In this document: piece by piece, positions 35,458-45,947 of the stretch
Layout of the letters: each line of letters starts with the position of its first letter
Position numbering within the stretch: the stretch's first letter is position 1
From: Rostrohypoxylon terebratum
Taxonomy: Eukaryota; Ascomycota; Sordariomycetes; Xylariales; Hypoxylaceae
Assembly: GCA_022497145.1 (NCBI GenBank)
Contig: MU385873.1
Coordinates: forward strand, 62,001-126,000
Length of the DNA: 64,000 nt
Direction of reading: 5' to 3'
Notes under the pieces: model-generated
Databases searched by the model: none
What the model was told of the DNA's origin: nothing
Seen by the model: the letters and a program-made list of their open reading frames with translations, nothing else
Made by a program: the position numbers and the translations under genes

Positions 35458-36781
35458 CTAGAACAACCTAATAACCTTACGTGGACGAAACTCATCCTCA
35501 CCTATATCTGTATCATCTGTGTTGTCATCATACATAAGCTCTTCTTCCTCTTGATCGCTCAGGCATACCATCTTCTCTGCCCGGACAGAATATACCCAAC
35601 GACATTCTTCGTCATCGCCAAAGGGCCCTCGAGGGCGTTTACTACCACGCGATTCGGCAAATGGTGGTGCTAATCTGGCGACCGCGGTTGCTGAATCGGC
35701 GTGTTTCGTAACAGCTCGTGTTTCAATACCCGGCTCGTGAATCATGATTTCGAAGGGGCTGTGCTGGGTTTGGAAGAAACGGAATGTATCATCTTGAAAT
35801 ATGGACCACGCGAAGCGGGCGAACAGGAATTCGCGGGAAATACCGTACAAGTCATGAACTTTCCGGTTATGATATAATGCGCGTTACTCAAAAAAATAAC
35901 AAGCCTGTGCACGTAACACATGTAATACCACTTCATACTTATCCCCGGTATATTTAGGGAACATAATAAGCTCCGATTGATCAAGCATGTGGTGAATATC
36001 CGAGCGAAGATAGATCCCGTTGCTTATATCGTCTACCGCTGGCCAAGAAGCTTTATTGTACGAATACCTCGACATGTCGTTCATTAGAAACCATGTTCCC
36101 ACGGACCGAGGAATGATATGAGCATGCTGGCTTCCCGAAAACGCTTGTGTGACGCGACAGCACTCGTCGCGGGAAGCAACAGCTTCGGCAATTATACGAG
36201 GCGTATTTTGTATCTTATGCCAAGGGACGGATTGGATAGTAATGTCGCGGAATATATCGGGTAAGTTTCCATGCGGGTATAACCAGTTACTAAAGTTTGG
36301 CGTAACAGGGAACTGCGCTGTCGTATTATTAGCACCTAGTTGCTAACACAAGGACAGGCTGATCTTAAGACTTACGTTGTGGGCAAGCAGGGACGAAGAG
36401 GTAATAAGAGCTCTTGCGAAGAATGCCATCAAGAGGACGAGTGAGGTGAGGCGCAGCTGGGTCGGACGACTCAGCTAAGTAAGGACAATTCGTATTATCA
36501 CGCTCGTCGCGAGGCCAACTATTCCCAACTAAAATGCAACAAGCGAGATATGCCAGGTTGTAATCGATACCACCATCATCTAAGGCTGGAAAGTATAGTA
36601 GCGGAGAGTAGCCTAGGGGATACCCAGAGTGAAAGATGCTTACACCTGATACCTCGGTTTCTACCGCATGAATTCCATCAACGGTAGCTTGTGTAGAATG
36701 AGGGGGTATGAGAGGCGTAATCACCAAAGGGAAGGGACTTTTAAACTGCATCGTAATTGTGTTTGTGCGACATGAAGCCAT
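35458..36781 (-). pseudogene. HNH (HNH_2-type) nuclease gene interrupted by an in-frame TAA
   Basis: Exon 1 is 36376..36781. A 40-nt intron (36336..36375) gives exon 2 from 36335. The HNH core is recognisable: CRVTQAFSGSQHAHIIPRS, then NGIYLRSDIHHMLD and LIMFPK. The frame meets TAA at 35884-35886, giving 285 aa. The same frame then continues without a break as RALYHNRKVHDLYGISREFLFARFAW and an acidic tail to a stop at 35458. The YHN...EFLFARFAW segment is what homologous proteins carry after the nuclease core, so it once belonged to this gene. The stop could be a CAA-to-TAA change. Alternatively a 54-nt intron (GTGCAC to AAAG, frame-neutral) could remove it, at the cost of the YHN motif. Families of this kind occur in many fungi; biological role unknown. 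Confidence 0.65.
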
Positions 36782-37670
36782 CGTGGCCTAGAATCATATT
36801 TCATCTGTAAAACTCACAACACACACAACGATACTGTCCACTAATATAACCTTGGAACTTTCTTAAACTCGCTTATAACAGTCACACACAACGCCCCCAA
36901 ATCTAGGCATGATACTGGTCGATAGAGTCTGGTGGCGGTACAGATACGGTTGTATTAGACGGTCATAGGCAGTGTAAAGCCGGAAAAGAGTAGAAATCTT
37001 GTGACGAGATTTATATTCGATAGTTGGTTCTTTTTAGTAGGTTTTCGAAAACTTCCAGGAGGTTATGGATAGTAGGCTTCTAGTGGATAGTTCCTGAGGA
37101 AGATAATCAAGTGGCAGCAAGGTTGAATGGATTTATTCTTTCTTTTTATGACCAACCTGCCAACCCGCAATACAAAGCTGTGAGGTTCCAAGTTATTATT
37201 ATTGTATCAAAACTACTAACCTAGGTAGGTAGATTTCCTTATCGCGGGTATCGGATATCCCCATTTTTTGAAGTTGGAACCCCGCTTATATCCGCAGCGC
37301 TCCGCAAAACACCGAAAAACACGTGTTTTCTCGAACGCTGATTGGGTAAAGTCTGGAGGGGGGCTCGGTTTTAAAATTTAGCCACACTTTACAGCATACC
37401 AACACAGCTTAGATCTTCTATGAATCGTTTAAAGTAAATAAACTACTACTTTTAGGATTTCTGGTCAGGTTTGGGTAGCTTTCCGCGGCGCGTCCCCCCT
37501 GCATGCAACTTTACACAACCCGGTGTGCAGTGTACAATATTGATTAGCAATTATCGATGTGCTAATTGTATTGCATATTATCTGGATACTTCTATTTGCA
37601 ATCGTTATTTTTTTTCCAAGCATTCCTCCATTAGCTTCAAGTTATCATCATTGCTGATTGCGTGTTTGCT
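36782..37670. other. Divergent spacer, no gene
   Basis: The promoters of the HNH gene (-) and the AT-hook gene (+) lie here. A CCTAGGTAGGTAG copy is at 37219-37232. No frame is supported. Confidence 0.5.
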
Positions 37671-40600
37671 ATGGAGGACTTGACGTCGTCTCCCGACCCG
37701 CTTGGGGACGAACCTCCCAGTTCGGCGCATTCCACGCGACGCATCCGGGAAAGTAGTTTCGCTAACCACGACCAATCCGCCATATCTATCCCTAGATCCC
37801 AGATACGAAGATCATCGCCAGCGAAGCAATCCCCTAGGAAACGGATTTTTGAACTCGATGTCGGCGACCGACTCTCACCGCAAAAGATACTCGTCACAGT
37901 CGAGGCAGAAGAGGCCATGAAGCGGGGTCTCAATCGCAGATTATTCCAGTCACCCTCTCCCACTCGAAGCGATTACCGTAAAGAAGCTATTACCACTACG
38001 ACGGTACCGCTCAATGACGAGATAATGAACGAAGCTACACCACGACGACGTGGCCGACCGCGGCGGACGAGTAATGGCACACCAATGCCGAAGGGTAGAA
38101 AGAGAGCTGGAACTCCCATCGAGCCAAAATCGAAGCGATCGCGACAAAAGGCCGACCCTGAATCGGAAGTCGGTGCGATGAATGATGATATACCGATGGG
38201 GACAGATGCAGGGTCTACACCCAAGGCCAAAACGAGAGTCCGGAAAACACCGAAGCATGCGTCTACAGCCCAAGTGGTTCCATCGTCACAGCTATCTAAC
38301 GCGACAAAAAGGAGACGGGGCCGACCGCGAAAAGCGCTCATGCCGGAAGATGTCGCTGAATTGGCGGAAATGGGTGAACAATCGAATGGCGATTTAGCGA
38401 AGCACGATACTACTCAACCACCTCAAGAAAACTCGAGAGCGGACATTAGTAGGAACGAACGAAGTCGACGAGAGGTAACTATGGATGATACACTTACCCT
38501 CATCGATGAAATAGCGAGGGGTAGCGATGGAACGCCGACGCCACCAGATAGATCAAACTCGCGCATGTCTGGGAGCGTACATCAAGAGATAGGGTCGCCA
38601 AGGACATCACCCCCAGAAGAAGGGTTGCCTGAAGAAGAATTGCCCACGGCGGGTGATTATCCACCATTCATAGAGCATCATAGCGATGACGAATCGGACC
38701 TTGGTGGGTTTGACAATAACGGAGAGGAGCCGTATAGCGCACAAGATACGCTCGCGCATGCTTCCGATTTCAGTATGATAGCCGTGGAATCGCTCCCATC
38801 TTTTCAGGCGAACAGAAGCGCATTTCCGACTGATCCCCCTGACATGGGCTCCGAGACCAACATGATAATCAACGAAACTCTCGAATCGTTACGAAGGAGT
38901 ATGCAGGAAGATGCGAATCAGCAATCACAAATGCGTGCAAACGGTGATAATTCAACGGCAGGAGAGGACCGAACAATTATGCCGAATGATTCATTCGCTG
39001 GTATCGGTGAAAATAGTCTATTAGGGCGACCGAGGAGTCCGAGGAGGCAGAGGCAAACGCCACTGAGTCGTCAAGTTCTAACTGGCAAAACACCTCACGG
39101 AGACGACTCTTTTTCGAGCATTCCGGATAGTATCCTCAAAGCTGCAACACCGGGACGTCTACCTACGAAGCCGACCCCTGCTGATAACCAGCACGGTGGT
39201 GCTGATGGATACGATGACTCATTTTCCGAAATACCGGATGCGATCCTCGATGCTGCTACACCAAGGCCAGCGACTCGTACAGTACTACCTGCCGAGGAAA
39301 GCCACGGGGAGAGTCGTCAGGCTGGTTCCGTAAATAGGAATTCGGGATCGAGCTTCGGATCGAACAGACTACCTACTCCAGATGATACGTCATCTTCAAA
39401 TGCCGGTTCCAAAAGAGCTCAAGAGGATGAGGCCGGCGATCCCTCGAGAGCTCCAACCCTTGCCGCCCCCAATTCTAACTCCGCCATACATTCTTCACCT
39501 CCCAACCGGCCGCGTTCAATGGATTTTGGACCTCAACTAGATCGGGAGATTACCTACACACCAGAACCACATCATTCCTCTCCTCAACTACCACCCTCTG
39601 CGAAGGAAGTAACCGAACCCCCTAAATCATTGGAACCTCCTCCTCTTAGTAGGCCCTCACTATCACCGATTGTGCGAGTTGGGCGAACTCTCCAAAATGT
39701 GATGTCAGACAGATCATCCCCTGAAGTCCGCGAAGGAAGTCTAGGAAGCCCCTTTAGAGGGTCCTCCAACAACGAATCGACACGGCCAATTCCTTTTGAC
39801 CCCTCCACTCAATCGCATATATCCAGATCACCAAATCAAACGAATCACGATATGTCAGCCTCGTTCGCCGCTCGAGCTTCGTTAGCTTCTTTCAACCCTT
39901 CTGGTACATTTGTTCATACTATGAGGTCCAATTATCCTTCCGGTCACCCACTTGCGCAAGGAGAGGGCCTTGTTAATATGTCGGATCCATTTGTATCGGA
40001 TAAAATCGATCAATCACACTCGAATACACTAGGTAATTCTGCATTCGATGTCAACAAGCAAGCATCGCAATTTGGTCGCTCTGCACTGAATTCATCGTTG
40101 GGTGCTTCTGCCAAAGCAATTTCGTCAAATAATCACGAGACAAGTTGGGATGCGGACGATGAAAACCATCAAGATGGAACCAGCCATTATCAAGATTCAC
40201 GGACATTAAGTTCTCACCGCTCAGGTAATTTCGCTACCCACGGCTCAAATATGAAGCGGACAATGGCAGGAAATACAGATGTCGACGAGCCTGAGGCAGA
40301 TGTAGGCCAAGAGCAAAGACAAGAAGGGAATAATGGAGACACAACAGGCTACGAGGCAGACAACACTGATCTCTGGGACTTCGAGGCATCAAGACCTACC
40401 CCTAAGAGACCGGATTCAAAAAGACGTGCATCGCAACTATTCGATCCGCCTCCTCGACGGAGCAAAATCCTAAGCCCTTGGAGAAGGTCAACAAGACGTC
40501 TCATTTACAGGGAGGAGATTGCTAGTCCTTCTCAAATAGAAATTGAGGAGAACCCACCGAGCGATCCGGAAGAACCCCAAGCACCGCGCATCAAACCACC

Positions 40601-42767
40601 ACGACCTTCAAATGCTCATTCGATACTACTAGAGATGGCGCCTTCTCCAGAAGCTGAACCCGCCGAGGCCAATGACAACTCACTTCATTCGCCTGAGCCT
40701 GAACAACAGGAGCCGAGATCTGAGCTTGAGTTCCAGGAGCAGGAGCAGGAGCAGGAAGAAGAATACGAATATGAACAGGACCAGGGCATAGATCAGGACC
40801 AAGATGATTACCAGGATGAATATGAAGATCAATACCAAGATCAGAATTACGAGCGAGACCAACGTGAGCAAGAAGAAGAACAAGAGCAGGAGCAGAGACT
40901 CTTAGCAAAACGGCCAGCGGAACCCATGGATATGTCGGAGTATTCAATGCTAGATCAAACTGAGAATGCACCATCTGCCCAAAAGAAACCCACGCCAGCC
41001 AAATCCGGTATCTTCGGTGGATTTAATATTATGTCTTTCTTTTCGTCTCCAGCTACCTTGCCTACGAAGGTTTCCGAGGGGAGCAAAGAGAACACAACTC
41101 GAAATCCCGGGAACGCCTCTCGGCCAAGCATTCAGAAGCCAGTGACTAGAGAAATGGAACAGACGCCCAGAGAACCACAGAAATCCCTTTGGTCTACGGG
41201 ATTATTTCCGTCGATTCCGCAGAAAAATCTCGTACCAACCCCAGAGCGGCATTCTGCTGTGGTCTCACCAGCACCGCCCTCGCAAGCAAAATCGAACAAT
41301 ACCATTCAAGATACCTATGACTCCCCTTCGCCCGCACCATCTCCCTCTCCAGCAGCTTCACCTTCGCCGGCTCCATCGCTTTCTCCTGAACCCGCCTCTC
41401 CCGAGCCACTACAACAATTAGCCGAGCCGTCCCCTGAACCTACACCCGAACCATCGTCCAAGTTATCGCCGGAACCTTCAGCAGAACCATCGGCTGAGAT
41501 GTCTCCTGAACGTTCCCCTTCACCTGATAGATCGGGGTCACCTGAAGAGGAAGAATCGACTGAAAGGTCCCCTGAAGTGTCACCCCAACCCTCGACCCCC
41601 GATCAACGATCATACCCACACATCGCGCAGAAGCAGAACTTCACGCCACGGCCAGGGTCCAGTACGTCTCTCTTCAAGACCGGTCCTTCTATTAACCGAA
41701 ATGAGAATCACTACGACGACGAGTATGATGATTTACTACTGCCGCCGAGCGATGAAGTTGAGGACGAGGACGAACTACAGGAGACCTCTTTCATGACAAA
41801 CGACACGGAGTACGAGCGCGTGCCACCTAGGGAAAAGCCGTCTCGGTGGGATAGAACCCTTTCTCCATCCAAATCTTGTTTCCGTTCTCCCATGAAGCCA
41901 ACGACACCTGGGCGTGTCGTGGCTTTTAAGGGCAGCGTGCTATCCCCTGTCGCTCAGCCAGAACCCGCTGTTAGGAATAAGGTGAATGGTAGTGGCAGAA
42001 GCGATGGGGTCTTGCCACAGCGTCCAGCTCTTCTTCAACCCGCTCCTGCGCTTGTCGCCGCTCCTGTTTCTGCTCCAGCTCCTCCTGCCCCTGCTCCCGC
42101 AGCTACGGAGAGCTGGGCGAGTCAGTTCTTCCCTCGTATCTTCAATCGAAATAGCAATACCTCTGTCATTCCCCCAAGCAACGCAAACACAAACACAAAC
42201 ACAAATCCCTCATACCCATCCTTACCCGCCCTGTCAGCATTTAAGAGTACCCTCAGCCCAGCCAAGAAACCCGCGCCACCAGCAAATGAGAATGCCGACC
42301 CATCTCCCCTGCTGCCACCAACACAACCACAAAAGCAGCAGCCACCGCCACCGCCATCGCAGCCACCACCCAGCTTCCAAATGTCCCCATCCGTCACAGC
42401 TGCGAAACCAACCAGTTTCAAAACCACCACCTTATCGCGGACGAACTGGACGCGCAACCACTGGCTCCGCCTCGACGAAATGCTGCATCTCCGTCACCGC
42501 GACCCCCTCGCCTTCCAGCAACGCATCCCTCTACCACCCCGCGCCCACCGCAAATCCCTCACCACGCTCCTAGGCAAGGAGATCAGAGCGCAGGGCGAGT
42601 GCGTGCCTCTAGAGGAATGGCACCTCGAGGTCGTCGAAGCGTTCAAGTTGGAAGTAGGGGGCTGGGATGAGAAGTCCTTGGCGAAGAGGGTGTTCGCGCT
42701 GATTATCGGGGAGCAGAGAAGGCGCAGGGCTAGGGAGGCGAGGAGGGGGATGACGAGTGCTGCGTGA
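37671..42767 (+). CDS. Large AT-hook, mostly disordered nuclear protein
   Basis: One uninterrupted frame from ATG 37671 encodes 1698 aa. Two AT-hook cores are visible: RRRGRPRR at about 124-132 and KRRRGRPRK at about 212-220, set in basic, Pro-rich flanks that should bind the AT-rich minor groove. A repeated unit, DDSFSxIPDxILxAATP, occurs at about 477 and again at about 513. Residues about 1020-1085 form a Gln/Glu/Asp/Tyr-rich tract, and about 1220-1310 a (SP)n/(PEPS)n tract. The only part that looks folded is the last 115 residues (TRNHWLRLDEML, then LGKEIRAQGECVPLEEWHLEVVEAF), which is probably the conserved domain. The protein is likely chromatin-associated with many proline-directed phosphorylation sites. 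I do not know a named orthologue. Confidence 0.8.
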   Translation: MEDLTSSPDPLGDEPPSSAHSTRRIRESSFANHDQSAISIPRSQIRRSSPAKQSPRKRIFELDVGDRLSPQKILVTVEAEEAMKRGLNRRLFQSPSPTRSDYRKEAITTTTVPLNDEIMNEATPRRRGRPRRTSNGTPMPKGRKRAGTPIEPKSKRSRQKADPESEVGAMNDDIPMGTDAGSTPKAKTRVRKTPKHASTAQVVPSSQLSNATKRRRGRPRKALMPEDVAELAEMGEQSNGDLAKHDTTQPPQENSRADISRNERSRREVTMDDTLTLIDEIARGSDGTPTPPDRSNSRMSGSVHQEIGSPRTSPPEEGLPEEELPTAGDYPPFIEHHSDDESDLGGFDNNGEEPYSAQDTLAHASDFSMIAVESLPSFQANRSAFPTDPPDMGSETNMIINETLESLRRSMQEDANQQSQMRANGDNSTAGEDRTIMPNDSFAGIGENSLLGRPRSPRRQRQTPLSRQVLTGKTPHGDDSFSSIPDSILKAATPGRLPTKPTPADNQHGGADGYDDSFSEIPDAILDAATPRPATRTVLPAEESHGESRQAGSVNRNSGSSFGSNRLPTPDDTSSSNAGSKRAQEDEAGDPSRAPTLAAPNSNSAIHSSPPNRPRSMDFGPQLDREITYTPEPHHSSPQLPPSAKEVTEPPKSLEPPPLSRPSLSPIVRVGRTLQNVMSDRSSPEVREGSLGSPFRGSSNNESTRPIPFDPSTQSHISRSPNQTNHDMSASFAARASLASFNPSGTFVHTMRSNYPSGHPLAQGEGLVNMSDPFVSDKIDQSHSNTLGNSAFDVNKQASQFGRSALNSSLGASAKAISSNNHETSWDADDENHQDGTSHYQDSRTLSSHRSGNFATHGSNMKRTMAGNTDVDEPEADVGQEQRQEGNNGDTTGYEADNTDLWDFEASRPTPKRPDSKRRASQLFDPPPRRSKILSPWRRSTRRLIYREEIASPSQIEIEENPPSDPEEPQAPRIKPPRPSNAHSILLEMAPSPEAEPAEANDNSLHSPEPEQQEPRSELEFQEQEQEQEEEYEYEQDQGIDQDQDDYQDEYEDQYQDQNYERDQREQEEEQEQEQRLLAKRPAEPMDMSEYSMLDQTENAPSAQKKPTPAKSGIFGGFNIMSFFSSPATLPTKVSEGSKENTTRNPGNASRPSIQKPVTREMEQTPREPQKSLWSTGLFPSIPQKNLVPTPERHSAVVSPAPPSQAKSNNTIQDTYDSPSPAPSPSPAASPSPAPSLSPEPASPEPLQQLAEPSPEPTPEPSSKLSPEPSAEPSAEMSPERSPSPDRSGSPEEEESTERSPEVSPQPSTPDQRSYPHIAQKQNFTPRPGSSTSLFKTGPSINRNENHYDDEYDDLLLPPSDEVEDEDELQETSFMTNDTEYERVPPREKPSRWDRTLSPSKSCFRSPMKPTTPGRVVAFKGSVLSPVAQPEPAVRNKVNGSGRSDGVLPQRPALLQPAPALVAAPVSAPAPPAPAPAATESWASQFFPRIFNRNSNTSVIPPSNANTNTNTNPSYPSLPALSAFKSTLSPAKKPAPPANENADPSPLLPPTQPQKQQPPPPPSQPPPSFQMSPSVTAAKPTSFKTTTLSRTNWTRNHWLRLDEMLHLRHRDPLAFQQRIPLPPRAHRKSLTTLLGKEIRAQGECVPLEEWHLEVVEAFKLEVGGWDEKSLAKRVFALIIGEQRRRRAREARRGMTSAA

Positions 42768-43546
42768 GCGTTTAGGGGAGTCGAGGAGATTTGTGAAGTT
42801 AGGTGGTGATCCTCTTCTTACCATCTAGAGGGAAAGTACCCTCTAATTACGACTTGTTTTATACATACATACATACATACCCACACGAGTTGCATAATGA
42901 CCGGCGTTACATGGGGTGCGGGCAAATGGCTTGGGAGCGGAAAGGGAAAGTCCGCATTAAGATTGTTTGATTCATCGATTGGCTACCTAATCAACCAACC
43001 CCCTAAGGGGTGGTGTGTTGTATAGTAGTACATTGTCCAAGAGCCAGTCAGCCAGTCAGCCAGTTCAAGCCGAGTCATCGGTAGCATAGGAGTGAAGGCG
43101 TTATAACGAAACAAAAGCATTTATCTAGGGAGCTAGCTCATGGGGTTATCCAGCTAGCTAGCTTAGGTCAGGTTACTTACCAATTCAACCAAGTTAGTAA
43201 TTGAACGTCAGCTTCAAACGATATGGTGAAATCACATGTGCGTGTGCGCCGTATATGCCCGGGATATGTAATGTAAAAGCCACAAAAGCCTTTTTCTTTA
43301 TCGTGAATTGTCGAACTAGCGCCTGTCGACGACAAGCTCCTAATCCATCTCTACCTATGCAGTAGTAATATTACACCAGAGGGCAGCATTTCCCATCTCT
43401 ATCCCTATCGTGGTAAAAGCTCAAGCTTAAACCGTATCAGTTCAAACCACCCACCCCAAGATCTGCCCCCATCCCCCGTCCCTTTTCCCGTCCTTAGGTC
43501 CTAGGCGAGCTAGGTAAATTAGCCCTGGAGGTGATGGTCAATACTC
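42768..43546. other. Convergent interval, no gene; simple repeats
   Basis: The interval lies between the 3' ends of the AT-hook and Rpn6 genes. It holds an ATAC run (42861-42880) and a CAGTCAGC tandem (43043-43063). Confidence 0.55.
42861..42880. repeat. Microsatellite (ATAC)5
   Basis: Five consecutive tetranucleotides in the 3' flank of the AT-hook gene. Confidence 0.8.
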
Positions 43547-44941
43547 TTACTCCAACATGGAAGCCTGGTTCGTGTACAGCACATCCACGACGTTGCTCAG
43601 CTTCTCGATCGTCTGGAGCGCGGCATCGTACGATTCGTCGCGCTGGGTCTCGTCGAAGATGATGAGGCACCCGGCGCCCTGGTCCAAGACGCCGACGATC
43701 ACCTTATCCAGGATCATCTGGGAGAGCTTGCGCTCGACCTGCTGGGTGTCGAGGCCGACCATCTTGGCGATGTGGGCGATCTCGACGCGGCTGAAGGGCT
43801 CGATCACCTTGATCAGGTTCTGCTCGAGCATGGCATCGTACAGGCGGGCTAGGTGGCCCCGCACGAACTTGTCGGAGCCCAGCTCGTACCGGTAGGCGCC
43901 CAGGGCGCGCTCGTACTCTTCGAGAGAGCGGTTCGAGTGCGCGCGTGCGATCGCTTTCATCGCTTCTAGGTTCTGGCCTGCGTACTTCTGGGCCTGCTTG
44001 GAGCTCATCAGGTTGTTGACGTCGTCGACTAGGTTCAGCATGATCTTGCACAGGAGCATGTACTGCAGCGCCGCGGTGGCCTTGACCGGTTCGTCCTGCG
44101 AGTGGTAGCCGTCGAGCGCCTCGATGAAGTAGGAGAAGGCCGTGTTGAAGTCCTGGTCCATCGTGTGCAACATGCCCGACTGCATGTCCAGGTTTGCTTG
44201 TAGTAGAGGGGGCGTATACACGGAGGCGGCGCTCGTTCGTGCGCTAGTCAGGGCCGCGCGGGCCTTAGAGTTGTTGCCGAGGGCGTGGTATACCCTAGAC
44301 TCTAACAGTTGGACTTCCACAAGGACTAGCTTGTCATCGAGGCGTTTGAGCTCCCGGAGGAGTCCGTTGATGAGAGTTAGGGCGTCGTAGTAGGATTGCT
44401 TCTTCATGTACAGGCCGACGAGTCGGGTCTCGAGATTCTGGCGCAGGAAACTCCGCCTCTCAGATGTGGCCCATTCTATACACGACTTAGTGACGGCGAT
44501 TTGGATGTCGGTTGTGTTCGGAATAGCATCGAAGAGGTCGAGCAGTGAACGGACTGTTTGGATAGGTGGTTAGATGTTTCCACGACTACAACAAAGCTAG
44601 GACGAGGTCAGAGTATATACCCAATTTGGCCGTCTTGGCCTTTGCAAAGCTAGATAGGACGGTTCTACTAGTGGTCACGAGTTCTACAAGCTCCTGTGGC
44701 TTCCTATAGACGCCAATGTTAGATATTAGGCGCGGAAACGGAAATCCGGAAGTCTTGCTCACTTCTCATCTCGGTACAACTCCCCCAAGCTTATCAAGGC
44801 AGTTTCGTATTCTTTTACAGCGGCATCTGAGGTGACGGAGGGAGGCTTAGATATGATTTCCTTGTAGATACCCTCAGCTTTTCGCGGATCGGTGCTGGCG
44901 AGTGCTTGCGCCTCCTTCACGGACGGCTTCTTCGAAGCCAT
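43547..44941 (-). CDS. RPN6: 26S proteasome lid subunit Rpn6
   Basis: Three exons on the minus strand, 44763..44941, 44621..44703 and 43547..44553, give 422 aa, close to yeast Rpn6. The N-terminal helical repeats include AEGIYKEII, RSFLRQNLETRLVGLY and YDALTLINGLLRELKRLDDK. The PCI/winged-helix part includes KYAGQNLEAMKAIARAHSNRSL, RGHLARLYDAMLEQNL and VERKLSQMILDKVIVGVLDQG. Rpn6 braces the lid against the alpha ring and the ATPase ring and is needed for 26S assembly. Exon 3 shows a strong preference for G/C-ending codons, consistent with high expression, and this bias leaves several shadow frames open. The two introns are 59 and 67 nt. Confidence 0.95.
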
Positions 44942-45947
44942 GTTGACGAGATCGTGCTCGGAAATGGATAAACGGCCAGTGTGGACTATTTGTTGTGAAG
45001 GGATCGAAATATCGAGAAGTAGATCTCTTGAAAGTCAAATGTTGGTAAAGTTGTTGATCTAAAGATGGTCTGAAAGGCCGAAAGGTTAAAAAAAATTACT
45101 GGATATTGAATATTGGATATTGGATATTGGATAGGTATCGACGATGCACAATTGAGCTTGGTTGGTACCTTCCAGTATAGCTCCAGCCTTGCGATTACAA
45201 ACGCCGTACGGTAAAGTAAAAGTGGGTCATTTGTTACTGACGCAGCTCACCCTGCCTAGACTAGCGCGGAGCAACCCATAATTCCGTTCCGTCCTATTGA
45301 ATAGTAGGTACTAAGTACTTAGTAGGTACCTGATGATGTACTACCATCCCCTTCTTTCGAATAATCACACAAATAGCTAAATTTATGCCATATCAACTGG
45401 AACCATAGAAAAACTACAACTCTTGAATAAATTCATGAGATTCAGAACCAAACGCTGCTGTGGTGGCTAAGATCACGGATCTAGGCCGCTCCCGGAATCG
45501 CTATAGAATTCGGTGTAGTATTATCTGTATCAACACCAAACTCCATTTGTACCTATAGTATAGTAGTATGCGGCGTTGGTCATCAAAAGAGCCCATGTGA
45601 GACCTTATTCGACTCATCTTAGATTCATCCTAGATACATCCGCCTTTCAACAAAACGAATCTATGACCCGTCATTCACAGCTTAGTTATCTGGTATATCG
45701 AATAGAGAGTACCCTCCTCTCATCTTCCTCTCCCCTTTAACAAGAGAGTATAATCGCAAGATGCCACCGAGATTTGTTCGCCAATATTGAATCGAAGATT
45801 TCCACACAACCAGACAACTCCTATACCCTATGTACTAGTAGATCGCCTTCCCAACTTTTTTGGTATGCCCCCCAATAATCAAGATTATCCGAAGCTTGTC
45901 GTTTCTGTCATCACACGCCAGGACGTCAGTTCTCCCTCTACATCGTA
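44942..45947. other. Intergenic, no gene
   Basis: It contains the Rpn6 promoter and the 3' flank of the kinase-like gene. A TATTGGA tandem run lies at 45099-45133. The last 60 bases may belong to the kinase-like gene if its alternative final exon is used (see that entry). Confidence 0.5.
45099..45133. repeat. Tandem repeat, unit TATTGGA
   Basis: About four to five copies of a seven-base unit, with one variant TATTGAA copy, lie about 160 bases upstream of the Rpn6 start codon. Confidence 0.7.

Noticed and set aside
43704..44051. 115-codon frame overlapping the Rpn6 exon
   Set aside because: Same-strand shadow frame opened by codon bias; Rpn6 motifs are unambiguous in the real frame.
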